Positions 17,100-25,834 of a stretch of DNA of 64,000 bases are shown in pieces (positions within the stretch are counted from its first letter, which is position 1; every line of letters starts with the position of its first letter). The stretch is from Rhizobium bangladeshense (GTDB lineage: Bacteria > Pseudomonadota > Alphaproteobacteria > Rhizobiales > Rhizobiaceae): assembly GCF_001662075.1 (NCBI RefSeq), contig NZ_LYPL01000008.1:62001-126000 (forward strand), in the 5' to 3' direction. Both the position numbers and the translations under genes were made by a program. Below the pieces are notes generated by a model. The model was given only the letters and a program-made list of their open reading frames with translations. It was not told the origin of the DNA and made no database searches.

Positions 17100-18218
17100 A
17101 TGGATTCCTACAGTATCAAGACGCTCGATGAGCTGAAAGAGTTTCTCTACCGGGCGATGCAGCTCGAACATGCGACGATTCCGCCGTATCTGACGGCGCT
17201 TTACTCGATCAAGCCCGGCGTCAACCAAGATGCGACCCAGGTTCTGCGCGTGATCGTCGTGGAAGAAATGCTGCATCTGACGATCGCAGCCAATATTCTC
17301 AATGCCATCGGCGGCAAGCCGGATCTTGTCAGGCCGGACTTCGTAGCCAGCTATCCGGCCGCCCTGCCGGACGGCGAGACCGATTTCAAGGTCGGCATCC
17401 AGGCATTCGGCCGTGAGGCGCTGGCGACCTTCCTGAAAATCGAGCGGCCGGCCCAGCGTCCTGAACATCTCGTCGGCAAGGGCCTGATGTACCGTAAAAC
17501 TCCCGCCGATATCACCGCGCTTGCCAGCCATCCGAGGCACGAGGACCTCCATTTCTACAGTATCGGCGAGTTCTACTCGGCCATTGCGGAAGGCATCAAA
17601 TATCTGGAAGCCGAAGCGCATAAGGCGGGCACAACCATCTTTACCGGCGACAGGTCGCGCCAGATCACCTCGGAATATTATTACTCCGGCGGCGGCGAGC
17701 TGTTTCCCGTCACCGATCTGAAAAGCGCCCAGGAAGCCATTGAGCTCATCATCGAACAGGGCGAGGGCGACGGTGGCGGTATCTACGACGATGACGACCA
17801 CGAACTGGCCCATTACTATCGTTTCGAGGAGCTCGTCAAAGGCCGCTACTACCAGAAGGGCGACCGGCCCGGCCAGCCCACAGGTCCGCACTTACAGGTC
17901 GATTGGGAGGGCGCCTATCCCATAAAAGAGAACCTGAAAGTGGGGGATATACTCGAAGGTTCGGAACTGCGTGAGGCGGCGATCGCCTTCAACACCCGCT
18001 ATGGCGAATTTCTCCAGCTTTTGACGCGTGCCTATAACGGCCAGCCAAACCTGCTGCTGGAAGCCGTTCCGATGATGTTCGAATTCCGCAACATGATCCT
18101 CGAACTCATCCGCAATCCGCTGCCGCAGCATCCCGGCAAGAACGGCAGCCCCACCTATGAGATCCCCGGCGGCATCAAACAGCCTGCCATCACCCGGCAG
18201 GCGGAGGTGAATGCATGA
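17100..18218 (+). CDS. Ferritin-like protein related to VioB/RebD iminophenyl-pyruvate dimer synthase domain
   Basis: A 372-residue protein. The N-terminal half has the ferritin-like pattern of the family that includes the dimer synthases of violacein and rebeccamycin biosynthesis: FLYRAMQLEHATIPPYLTAL (residues 14-33), EEMLHLTIAANILNAIGG (about 58-75) and HFYSIGEFYSAI later. The Glu and His residues suggest a metal site. The ATG at 17100 has GGAG 7 nt upstream; an ATG two codons earlier is too close to it. It overlaps the next gene by 4 nt (ATGA). Whether it makes C-C bonds or acts as an oxygenase or chaperone here is unknown. It is an unusual partner for sugar enzymes. Confidence 0.72.
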   Translation: MDSYSIKTLDELKEFLYRAMQLEHATIPPYLTALYSIKPGVNQDATQVLRVIVVEEMLHLTIAANILNAIGGKPDLVRPDFVASYPAALPDGETDFKVGIQAFGREALATFLKIERPAQRPEHLVGKGLMYRKTPADITALASHPRHEDLHFYSIGEFYSAIAEGIKYLEAEAHKAGTTIFTGDRSRQITSEYYYSGGGELFPVTDLKSAQEAIELIIEQGEGDGGGIYDDDDHELAHYYRFEELVKGRYYQKGDRPGQPTGPHLQVDWEGAYPIKENLKVGDILEGSELREAAIAFNTRYGEFLQLLTRAYNGQPNLLLEAVPMMFEFRNMILELIRNPLPQHPGKNGSPTYEIPGGIKQPAITRQAEVNA

Positions 18219-18772
18219 GCAGCCGTTTCGAGCCATTTCTGGGTCTTTCCGTCGAATTGACGGCCTTCTCCTACTTTGATCTTCTGGGAACCGGCCTGGC
18301 AGAACGCTATCTCGCCACGCTGGACACGGTGGTCGGCAGCGAGATCACCGACGCGCTGCTGGCCGCTTTCACCGCCTTGCCACCGCCGGAAAGTGAGGCC
18401 CGTATCCACGCCCTGCGCACGACCATCCTCGGCAATGAATTGCTCGGAGACGTGGCCCGCGCGCTGATCAAGCTCTGGTATTCCGGCACCTGGTTCGAGC
18501 TGCCATCCGCTTGGACGGAGCGCTTTGGCCCCAGGCCTGCAAATACCACCTTCGTCGTTTCTCCCGATGCCTATATCGAGGGTCTGCTCTGGAAGGCGAT
18601 CGGAGCCCACCCCGCGGGCGCCAAGGGGCAGGGTTTCGGCTCCTGGGCCTTTCCGCCGAAAATTCCGGCTCCCGCCCCCGTTCCAAAACCTGACCTGACG
18701 CCACTTCCGCTTGTCTTCAAAGAACTGGATCAACGCCATGACGAAATATCTGCATCGACTGACGCCCGCTAA
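18215..18772 (+). CDS. Small subunit-like protein of FAD sugar dehydrogenase
   Basis: A 185-residue protein resembling the small subunits of FAD-linked sorbitol/fructose or gluconate dehydrogenases: LSVELTAFSYFDLLGTGLA, then ALIKLWYSGTWFEL, and YIEGLLWKAIGAHPAGAKG with GFGSWAFPP near residue 145. Such subunits pair with GMC large subunits, like the one encoded at 15128. The usual Tat signal is absent, so the complex should remain cytosolic. The tail is proline-rich. Translation is coupled to the gene before (ATGA overlap), and the next gene starts inside its 3' end. Confidence 0.62.
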   Translation: MSSRFEPFLGLSVELTAFSYFDLLGTGLAERYLATLDTVVGSEITDALLAAFTALPPPESEARIHALRTTILGNELLGDVARALIKLWYSGTWFELPSAWTERFGPRPANTTFVVSPDAYIEGLLWKAIGAHPAGAKGQGFGSWAFPPKIPAPAPVPKPDLTPLPLVFKELDQRHDEISASTDAR

Positions 18773-19676
18773 GGTCTGGCTCGGCGTCATCCCCACGCTC
18801 TGGTGGAATGACGATTTCATCAACATCGACATCGGCATCCCCTACGAGCAGGCTCTGAGTGAAATGGCGCTCGCCGGGTATGTCGGGTGCGGCGTCGGCC
18901 ACAAATATCCGACGGATCCGAAAATCTTGCGCCCCGTCCTCGAACTCAGGGGATTGCGGATTTCCGAGCCTTGGGTGAGCACTTACTTCACCATCAAGGC
19001 GATGAATCGTCACACGCTTGAAAGCGTCGATGCTCAGCTCGACTTCCTCGAAGCCATGGAAGGCGGCAGCGACGATCCGCGCAGGGCCGATCTCGTCGTC
19101 GCCGAGTTTGGCGGAGCGGTCAATCCGCTTCCGGTCGCCCTGTTTCCCAATTGCCCCGAATTCTCCGAGGACCAGTGGAAACAGCTGATCGAAGGCCTGC
19201 ACGCAGCTGGAGAGAAAGCCAGGGCCCGTAACCGCCGGCTCTGCTATCACCCGCATCTCGGAACCGGGGTGATGAAGACGGAAGCGATCCACCGGCTCAT
19301 GGACGAGACGGATCCTCGCCTGGTCAACATGCTTCTCGATACCGCGCACCAGGCGGCGGCCGGCGTCGATCCGCTGGCGCTGGCCAGAAAATACGCCCAC
19401 CGCATCAAGCATGTTCACCTGAAAGACATTCGCGCCGACGTGGTTACGAAGATTCACAGGGGAGAATTGTCCTTCCAACAAGGGATCGAGGCGGGGATCT
19501 TCACCGTGCCGGGTGACGGCTCCATAGAAACCTTTCCGGAAATCCTCGATGCGTTGGCCGAAGCCGATTTCGCCGGGTGGATCTGCATCGAGGCAGAGCA
19601 GGACCCGGCCAAGGCCAATCCGCTGCAATACGCGAAAATGGGCCGCGAATATCTGCACAAGCTGCTTGGATGGTAG
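18738..19676 (+). CDS. TIM-barrel sugar isomerase/epimerase, IolE-like (first of two)
   Basis: A 312-residue protein of the xylose-isomerase-like (AP endonuclease 2) TIM-barrel superfamily, closest in pattern to inosose dehydratase IolE. Metal-site stretches are visible: RRLCYHPHLGTGVM near residue 167, MLLDTAHQAAAGVDP near 200, HRIKHVHLKDI near 221 and the terminal Glu in GWICIEAEQDP. The family isomerises, epimerises or dehydrates keto-sugars with a divalent metal. The ATG at 18738 lies inside the end of the preceding gene, so the two are translationally linked. A TTG at 18711 is the alternative start. The substrate is unknown. Confidence 0.8.
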   Translation: MTKYLHRLTPAKVWLGVIPTLWWNDDFINIDIGIPYEQALSEMALAGYVGCGVGHKYPTDPKILRPVLELRGLRISEPWVSTYFTIKAMNRHTLESVDAQLDFLEAMEGGSDDPRRADLVVAEFGGAVNPLPVALFPNCPEFSEDQWKQLIEGLHAAGEKARARNRRLCYHPHLGTGVMKTEAIHRLMDETDPRLVNMLLDTAHQAAAGVDPLALARKYAHRIKHVHLKDIRADVVTKIHRGELSFQQGIEAGIFTVPGDGSIETFPEILDALAEADFAGWICIEAEQDPAKANPLQYAKMGREYLHKLLGW

Positions 19677-19804
19677 CCCGGCGCCGACCGTTAGTTTCAG
19701 CCCGATGGCAATGTGAAGGAGGCGGGGACGGATCTCGCTTAACCACAATGCCGGGCGAGACATCATCCTGAACCACGCATTACTGGATAGTCACAGCTGG
19801 AGCG

Positions 19805-20830
19805 ATGAAGATGGAAGAGGCACGCAGGCGAGATATATATTTCAGCTTCTTTATGTTTACAGCGGATTTGAGGCCGAATGACTCGGGCTATACCGAGGTT
19901 CTCGTCAGACACCTGAAAGCTCTTACCGAGATCGGCTACACCGGCTTCGATGTGCATATCGCCCCGGGACCGGCCCATGATCATCACGCTGAGGTCGAAA
20001 GCTATATCAGCCTCAGACGAGCGTTCGATCGGGCCGGCTTCCGGGATGTGAAGTTCACGACCAATGTGGGGACCACGCGAAGCTTCGATCCGACCTCGCC
20101 CTACGAGGAACAGCGCAAGCAGGCTTTGTCCTATCTCAAATCCCGCGTCGACATCACCTCGGTGCTGGGCGGGGAGAATACGATCATGTCGGGGCCGTTC
20201 CTGTACCCCTATGGTGTCTTTCCGCTGACGGATGACGGTGAAGGAATCTGGAGCGACGCGCTTCAGGATTGGATGAAGCCACGATATGCGGCGGCGGCCT
20301 CCATCTTCCGGGAATTGGCGCAATATTCTGCCGAGAAGAGGGTGAAGCTCGCCATCGAACCCGTCAAGAATTGGGAAACGCCCGGGCCGACCATGGTCTC
20401 GGAAGCACTGGATTTTATCGAAAGCGCCGACATTCCGGTCTGTGGCGTCACGATCGATACAGCCCAGGTCGTGATGGAAAGCCAGGGGCCGGCAATCTTC
20501 CGGAAAAACGTCGCCCGGGCAGCACAGCAGAGCCGGCTGAATTACGTTCATATCTCAGCGCCGGACCGAGGCGCTGTCAGCGACAGCTGGATTCCCTGGG
20601 AGATCATGCTGGACGAAATCGAGCCGGTCTATTCCGGCCCGTATCTCGTCGAGGTCTTCAACGCGATTCCCCCCTTCGAGAGCTCGATGCGAATGACGCG
20701 CAGACGTTTCTGGCGGCCCGGCGAGGACGCGCCCGAGGCGGGCGTCGACAGCGCCTACGACGTTGCGCGCACCGCCCTGAGGACATTGGAGGAAAAGATC
20801 GCGTCCCACGGTCGTCGATCTCATCGGTGA
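19805..20830 (+). CDS. TIM-barrel sugar isomerase/epimerase (second of two)
   Basis: A 341-residue protein of the same xylose-isomerase-like superfamily but not a close copy of the previous one. Metal/substrate stretches are GYTGFDVHIAPGPAHDHH near residue 45, KRVKLAIEPVKNWETPGPT near 180 and GVTIDTAQV near 218. A second Glu lies in PYLVEVFNAIPPFESS. It resembles the tagatose/psicose 3-epimerase group. A pair of unlike TIM-barrel proteins beside a GMC oxidoreductase recalls the keto-glycoside cleaving systems, where such proteins form heteromers. That comparison is inference. Confidence 0.78.
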   Translation: MKMEEARRRDIYFSFFMFTADLRPNDSGYTEVLVRHLKALTEIGYTGFDVHIAPGPAHDHHAEVESYISLRRAFDRAGFRDVKFTTNVGTTRSFDPTSPYEEQRKQALSYLKSRVDITSVLGGENTIMSGPFLYPYGVFPLTDDGEGIWSDALQDWMKPRYAAAASIFRELAQYSAEKRVKLAIEPVKNWETPGPTMVSEALDFIESADIPVCGVTIDTAQVVMESQGPAIFRKNVARAAQQSRLNYVHISAPDRGAVSDSWIPWEIMLDEIEPVYSGPYLVEVFNAIPPFESSMRMTRRRFWRPGEDAPEAGVDSAYDVARTALRTLEEKIASHGRRSHR

Positions 20831-20947
20831 TGGCGCTCCGGCGCGCAAATGTTGGAAACAGCCCGCGAATGCTGGGGAACCAAGTCTCCGCCATGCCCGG
20901 GTGAACGTCAAACCTCAGCAAACGACCTTTCAATCAGGGAGTTACCT

Positions 20948-21772
20948 ATGGTGGCGCAATTGCCGGATCCCATTAAAATCGTCAGGCGAGCAGGCGATGT
21001 CCGTATTCACACGTTCATTTCAGCTTTCACGGATGACAATATCGCCAACGCGACGCACATCATCGAAAGCCGGAACAAGCTTGTTCTTGTCGATGGGCAA
21101 TTCCTCGTCCCCTATGCGCTGCAATTCAGGGCCTATGCCGACAGTCTCGGCAAGGAGATCGACCGGATCTATCTGTCGCACCGGCACCCCGACCATTGGT
21201 TCGGCCTGGGGGCCGCATTCAGCGACATTCCGATTCATGCACTGTCGGAAACGAAGGAGTTCCTGAGGCAGCATGGCCAGGATTCCCTGAATGACCATTG
21301 GAAACTGGGCAACCTCGCTCCGAAGACCTTGGTGCTTCCCGAAAAAACCGTCCGCGCCGGCCACGAGATCATCGACGGAGTCAAATACGTATTTGATGAA
21401 GTCGTTGATACGGAGATCGATTTTCTCCTCACCATAGGTCTTCCGGATGTGGGCGTTTTTATTGCCCAAGACCTGATCTACAGCGGAACGCACCTTTATC
21501 TGACGAAATACATGGAGCATTGGATCGGGGTTTTGCAGGGCATGCTGCTGTCCGACTATGAGCTGTTCCTTCCCGGTCACGGCTTTCCGGCTGACAAAAA
21601 CGAGGTTGCCAAAAATATCGAGTATTTGTCCGTCGCCATGGAGGCCGCCGGCAACGGAATCACCAATGATGCTTTCAAGCGCTTCCTGCTGGAAAGATTT
21701 CCAGAACGAAAATGCCCCGGAATATTCGACATATACATACCGCGCTTATTCGATAACGCGAGCGAGTTCTAA
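20948..21772 (+). CDS. Metallo-beta-lactamase-fold hydrolase
   Basis: A 274-residue MBL-fold protein with the zinc motif LSHRHPDHWFGLG (residues 77-89), where Arg replaces the usual second residue of HxHxDH but the His/Asp ligands are present. Further ligands lie in FIAQDLIYSGTHLY and FLPGHGFPADKNE. It is cytosolic. The ATG at 20948 follows GGGAG by 6 nt. The fold covers lactonases, thioesterases and glyoxalases. In this operon a lactone or ester hydrolysis after sugar oxidation is reasonable, but lactonase action on the AHL made nearby cannot be excluded. Confidence 0.8.
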   Translation: MVAQLPDPIKIVRRAGDVRIHTFISAFTDDNIANATHIIESRNKLVLVDGQFLVPYALQFRAYADSLGKEIDRIYLSHRHPDHWFGLGAAFSDIPIHALSETKEFLRQHGQDSLNDHWKLGNLAPKTLVLPEKTVRAGHEIIDGVKYVFDEVVDTEIDFLLTIGLPDVGVFIAQDLIYSGTHLYLTKYMEHWIGVLQGMLLSDYELFLPGHGFPADKNEVAKNIEYLSVAMEAAGNGITNDAFKRFLLERFPERKCPGIFDIYIPRLFDNASEF

Positions 21773-21810
21773 TATTCGTCAATTCTCGTCAACAGGGGAG
21801 CCGCTGGAAC

Positions 21811-23466
21811 ATGGGCGATACATACACGGTTGGACAATATCTGGTCGACAGACTTCGCGAACTGGGCCTGGGGCACCTGTTTTCCGTGGCGGGCGATTAT
21901 TCGATCGAATGGGTGAACAGCTATGTCGAGAAAAGCGGTATCCAGGTCATCGAAGAGGTGAATGAACTGAATGCCGGTTATGCGGCCGACGGCTATGCGA
22001 GACTGAAAGGAATTGGCGCGCTGTGCGTCACCTATTCCGCAGGCTCGCTTTGCGCAACAAATGCGATCGCCGGATCTTACGTCGAGAAAGTGCCGGTCGT
22101 TCTGATCAACGGTGCGCCAAGCATCCAGAAAACGCTGACATTCGAACAAACCGGCTACAGTTCGCATCACTTCATCAGCGGACGGGAAACGGATCGTCAG
22201 GTGTTCGAATACATAACCGCCGCTACCGTCCGCATCGACAGCCCTCATCTTGCGCCAATGCTGATAGATTATGCGCTGACACAGTGCATTACGGAAAGAC
22301 GTCCTGTTTATATCGAGTTGCTGGAGGATATGGTCGACCTTGAATGCGCGCGCCCGTCGACTGCATTGAAAGCGGCGCCTGACATATCCAACGAGGACAG
22401 CCTCAATCAGTCGATCGCGCAAATCAGCGAAAGATTGCAGAACGCCACCAAACCTTTGATCTGGATCGGTGTCGAGATCGACCGGTTCGGCCTTCACGGT
22501 CAGGCGGAGCGGCTCATTCGTGACCTCAAAATTCCCTACGTGACCGAGCTTCTGAGCAAGGCCATCCTGTCGGAAGACGATGTCCAGTTTGCCGGGGTGT
22601 TCGATGGCAAATCGTCGTCACCCTATGTCCAGTCTTTGGTCAAAGACTCCGACTTCGTATTGGCGCTGGGCGTCTGGCTGACGGATATCAACGATTTGGG
22701 CTGGCCTATCGATCTCGATAAAACTGCATTCGTCTCCTGGGATACAGTGAAATACGGCACGATCTTCAACGCACAGGTTTCGCTGGCGGATCTCGTTAAC
22801 GGCTTGATCGACAAAAGGCTGACGTGCAAAGCCCAAACTCTTCCGGCGAAAACGGCCCGGCAAGCGCCGGTCGTGGCGCCGGCAGGCGAAATCACCTATC
22901 AGGGCTTCTACGATTTCATTCAGCAGCAGATCGACGGAAATACGATCGTTGGTGCCGACGCCAGTTTGAATTACTTCGGGAGCCTGCTTCTTGAAGTGGC
23001 GGCTCGCCGCGGCTTCATCGTCCAGTCATCCTATTCGGCGATCGGTTATATCGGCCCGGCCGCGACCGGGGTTTCGCTGGCTAAGCAAGCTAACCAGAGG
23101 CTGCTGGTCTTTGCCGGAGATGGCGGGTTTCAGATGACCGCTCAATGCCTCTCGACACAAACCCGTTTCAATCTCAACCCGATCATCTTCGTGATGGACA
23201 ACGGCATCTATGGCGTGGAGCAATGGCTTGCCGATGCATCGGTCTTCCACGGCAGTAAACCGTTCTACAATTCATGCATCCTGCACCGATGGAATTACAG
23301 CAAGTTGGCAGATGTGTTTGGCTGCCGAGGCTGGAAAGTGGACACTTATGGCGAACTGCAGGACGCCATAAACGGCGCCAGAGAAAACCTGAACAGTCCG
23401 TCCATCATCCAGGTCGTCGTGCCTCAGCGGTCAATCCCCAATAATGCGAACTGGAAAGCAAGCTAG
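21811..23466 (+). CDS. Thiamine diphosphate-dependent decarboxylase (pyruvate/indolepyruvate decarboxylase family)
   Basis: A 551-residue three-domain ThDP enzyme. The catalytic Glu lies in EEVNELNAGYAADGYARLKG (about residues 49-68), the Asp in FSVAGDYSIEW, and the twin histidines in SSHHFISGRE near 116. The ThDP-Mg motif starts FAGDGGFQMTA (about 433) and ends in MDNGIYGVEQW. This set defines the 2-oxo acid decarboxylases (pyruvate, indolepyruvate, phenylpyruvate), which give an aldehyde and CO2. It is the last gene of the run, 38 bp after the MBL gene. The substrate cannot be predicted. Its combination with a VioB-like protein raises the option of an aromatic 2-oxo acid. Confidence 0.9.
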   Translation: MGDTYTVGQYLVDRLRELGLGHLFSVAGDYSIEWVNSYVEKSGIQVIEEVNELNAGYAADGYARLKGIGALCVTYSAGSLCATNAIAGSYVEKVPVVLINGAPSIQKTLTFEQTGYSSHHFISGRETDRQVFEYITAATVRIDSPHLAPMLIDYALTQCITERRPVYIELLEDMVDLECARPSTALKAAPDISNEDSLNQSIAQISERLQNATKPLIWIGVEIDRFGLHGQAERLIRDLKIPYVTELLSKAILSEDDVQFAGVFDGKSSSPYVQSLVKDSDFVLALGVWLTDINDLGWPIDLDKTAFVSWDTVKYGTIFNAQVSLADLVNGLIDKRLTCKAQTLPAKTARQAPVVAPAGEITYQGFYDFIQQQIDGNTIVGADASLNYFGSLLLEVAARRGFIVQSSYSAIGYIGPAATGVSLAKQANQRLLVFAGDGGFQMTAQCLSTQTRFNLNPIIFVMDNGIYGVEQWLADASVFHGSKPFYNSCILHRWNYSKLADVFGCRGWKVDTYGELQDAINGARENLNSPSIIQVVVPQRSIPNNANWKAS

Positions 23467-23527
23467 AGCGGTTCTGGCGAGCGCACCAGGGCAGGCGATG
23501 AACTGCCGTCGCTTGATCGCTTCGACG

Positions 23528-25294
23528 TTATCGACCGGCCCCGACAATTTCGGCCCGCTCGCAATCGAATATCTCCTGCTCCAAACGCGCCGACAGGTCG
23601 GCAAACGACTGCGGTCGTCCGAACGCATAACCCTGGAGGGTGTGGACTCCGAGAGCGGCAAGCACGTTGGCGTGCTCGAGGGTTTCCACGCCTTCGGCAA
23701 TCACCTCCATATCCAGCGCCCGCGCTATGTCGACCAATGAGCCGACAAGCCGGCGGCTGGGCACCGATTGCAGGATCGGCGTCACAAGCTGGCGATCGAT
23801 CTTGACACGATCCGGTCGCAGCTCGAGCAAACCCAGCAAGGAAGCATGCCCGGATCCGAGATCGTCGATTTCGATGTCGATACCGAAAGACTTGATCGCC
23901 TGGATGTTCTGCCGCACCTGATCACTCAGGCTGTCCAGGAATATCGTCTCTATCAGCTCGAAGCTCAACCGGCCGGGCGGGATGTCATAGCCGTCGAGCT
24001 TCGCCGTCAGCTCGGGATCGTCGAGACGATCGGCGGATAGATTGACGGACACCCGGATGCCTTTGAGCGGGGAAGCGGAGGATTTCATGTCCGTCAGAAC
24101 AGCCTTCAAAACGACATCGTCAAGCTCTGCGACCAATCCATTCGACGAGGCGATGGACAGGAAATGCGCCGGGGCGAGAATTCCTCGGGTGGGATGATGC
24201 CACCGCGCCAGAGCTTCGACACCGTTCACCCGGAAAGATCTGGCGTCAACCTGCACCTGGTAGAATGGGCGGATCTGGCCGAGCGCCAGCCCGGACCGCA
24301 AATCCTGGGCGAGCTGCCTTTCGTTCGCCAGCGTCGAGGCCATTTCGTCGGAAAAAATCTCGGCCCGATTCCGGCCGTTGCGTTTGGCATGGTACAGCGC
24401 CAGATCGGATTGGGAGAGCAGCCTGGCGAAATCGGCGTTCATGGCGCTCGCAACACCAATCGAACACCGCACGATGAGCGTCTGATCACCGACAGGAAGC
24501 GGGCTCTCCAGACGTCTCTGAATATGATCGAGCACCGCAATCGTCTTGTCACATTCGTCCTCGGTGATGACGACAGCGAACTCATCCCCGCCGAGCCGTG
24601 CCGCGACGTCACCAGCGGAAATTGCCTCCAGCAGAATTTTGCTGACGTGACAGAGAACGAGGTCGCCGACCGCATGTCCGAAGCGGTCATTGATCTCCTT
24701 GAAATGGTCCACGTCTATATGAAGAAGCGCAACCTTGATGCTCTCCTGCCTGGCGAGTTCGGACAGGGCGAAATCGAAGCTGCGCCGATTCAACAGGCCG
24801 GTGAGGTGATCGTGATCGGCCGCGAACCGCGCCTCCGCCCGGCTCCTCTCCAGCTCCTTGTTGAGAAGCACGTCGTCCGTCACATCCCATTCGGCGCCGA
24901 CAAAGCACGGGTCGCCAGCCGCATCGACGAAATAACGAGCACGCGAACGCAGATAGCGGGTCGCTCCATCCGGCCGAATGATGCGAAACTCGGATGCGTA
25001 ATCCGATTTGGTTTCGACCGCGCGGAGAAAGACCTCGTTGGTCGGCACGAGGTCGTCCGGGTGGATACTGTCGAGCCAGATGACATCGAGCGGCGCTTTC
25101 GGAACGCCATAGATCAATTTGAGCTGTTCATCCCATCGCGTCTGGTTTTTTGCGATGTTGTGCTGCCAGATCCCGATCCCGGACGCTTCAAGGGCCAGTC
25201 CAAGCTGGCGAAGCAGGTTCCCAAGCTCGACATTTGTTCTCGATCGTTTGCTGCTCAAGGCGATCTCGCTATTTCGTTCGCCCGAATGTCGCAT
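23528..25294 (-). CDS. PAS-GGDEF-EAL cyclic-di-GMP signalling protein
   Basis: A 588-residue soluble protein. A PAS domain (about residues 25-145, ending FVGAEWDVTD) precedes a GGDEF domain with an intact RLGGDEFAVV active site (near 242) and an EAL domain with VEALARWHHP (near 360), NLSADRLDDPEL, IDDLGSGHASLLGL (DDFGTGY variant) and AEGVET. Both catalytic sites look intact, so it may both make and degrade c-di-GMP. No transmembrane segments or signal peptide are seen. It is convergent with the ThDP decarboxylase (61-bp gap), stands alone, and is not obviously linked to the nitrate operon on its other side. Confidence 0.93.
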   Translation of the reverse strand: MRHSGERNSEIALSSKRSRTNVELGNLLRQLGLALEASGIGIWQHNIAKNQTRWDEQLKLIYGVPKAPLDVIWLDSIHPDDLVPTNEVFLRAVETKSDYASEFRIIRPDGATRYLRSRARYFVDAAGDPCFVGAEWDVTDDVLLNKELERSRAEARFAADHDHLTGLLNRRSFDFALSELARQESIKVALLHIDVDHFKEINDRFGHAVGDLVLCHVSKILLEAISAGDVAARLGGDEFAVVITEDECDKTIAVLDHIQRRLESPLPVGDQTLIVRCSIGVASAMNADFARLLSQSDLALYHAKRNGRNRAEIFSDEMASTLANERQLAQDLRSGLALGQIRPFYQVQVDARSFRVNGVEALARWHHPTRGILAPAHFLSIASSNGLVAELDDVVLKAVLTDMKSSASPLKGIRVSVNLSADRLDDPELTAKLDGYDIPPGRLSFELIETIFLDSLSDQVRQNIQAIKSFGIDIEIDDLGSGHASLLGLLELRPDRVKIDRQLVTPILQSVPSRRLVGSLVDIARALDMEVIAEGVETLEHANVLAALGVHTLQGYAFGRPQSFADLSARLEQEIFDCERAEIVGAGR

Positions 25295-25653
25295 TGAATA
25301 TTTTAAAGAGTGCTAATCGAGAGCATCCGCCGGCGGCAATCCGACCGTCGCAAATCGCACATCGGCCGAAATGTGTCCGTGACCTCTGCCGTTGGCGAGA
25401 ACGTTTGAATGCAACTGCCCCCGCTGGATGCTGTCGCTTTCGGCGGATGAATTCGCGCGTGAGCCTCCGAGACAAGGCCAAATGTGCGTGGCCACGCTAT
25501 GTGCGCTGCACAAATATGGCGCTTTCAGAATGCATTCCACATTCGCAATCGCACAAATAGTCACCAAATTTTAGATATGCACAATAAATAATCACGCCTG
25601 AAATTACCGACTTTCTTGTTTTGTTTCATGCCGTTACTGACCCGCGTTGGAAT
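25295..25653. other. Intergenic region upstream of the nitrate transporter operon
   Basis: No protein-coding gene is supported here: the overlapping frames lack domain patterns or ribosome sites. Composition becomes AT-rich from about 25505 toward the sigma-54 promoter. It should hold the promoter of the GGDEF-EAL gene (left) and enhancer sites for the nrt operon (right). Confidence 0.6.
25507..25523. promoter_or_regulatory. Candidate NtrC enhancer site
   Basis: TGCACAAATATGGCGCT matches the NtrC consensus TGCACC-N5-GGTGCA at 9 of 12 specified bases. It lies about 130 bp upstream of the sigma-54 promoter, a normal enhancer distance. The match is partial. Confidence 0.35.
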
Positions 25654-25669
25654 TGGCATGGCGGTTGCA
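25654..25669 (+). promoter_or_regulatory. Sigma-54 (RpoN) promoter of the nrt operon
   Basis: TGGCATGGCGGTTGCA has the invariant GG at -24 and GC at -12 with correct 10-bp spacing and agrees with TGGCAc-N5-TTGCa at nearly all positions. Transcription should start near 25681, giving a 150-nt leader before nrtA. Nitrogen control through RpoN/NtrC is expected for nitrate assimilation. Confidence 0.75.
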
Positions 25670-25680
25670 CGTTTCTAAAC

Positions 25681-25801
25681 GCCCCGGTCAACGGCGATTG
25701 GGGCAGATGGGCGCGGTATAGGCGCCTGCTTTCGACACCGACGTCGCAAGGTTTTTGCTGTCCGGGATCTCCGTGAACGCAACTGCCGGCGGCGTTTTTT
25801 T
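25681..25801 (+). promoter_or_regulatory. Leader with hairpins and intrinsic terminator (attenuator-like)
   Basis: Three elements follow the predicted start site. GCCCC...GGGGC pairs at 25681-25704. GGCGC with a 7-nt loop and GCGCC pairs at 25710-25726. AACGC...GCGTT at 25776-25796 runs straight into seven T residues (25795-25801), a Rho-independent terminator 33 bp before the nrtA start. An alternative pairing, ACGCAA (25777-25782) with TTGCGT (25800-25805), would compete with the terminator stem. The layout resembles nitrate-operon leaders controlled by ANTAR proteins such as NasT; no nasT gene is in the window. Confidence 0.55.
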
Positions 25802-25834
25802 GCGTCCGAATTCACAAGCAGAGGGAACCTGCAG

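Noticed and set aside
24164..25297. A 377-codon open frame on the plus strand.
   Set aside because: It is antisense to the GGDEF-EAL protein, whose active-site motifs are intact on the minus strand.
25295..25650. Small open frames upstream of nrtA (for example 25392-25574).
   Set aside because: They have no ribosome sites or recognisable domains, and they overlap the enhancer/promoter region.
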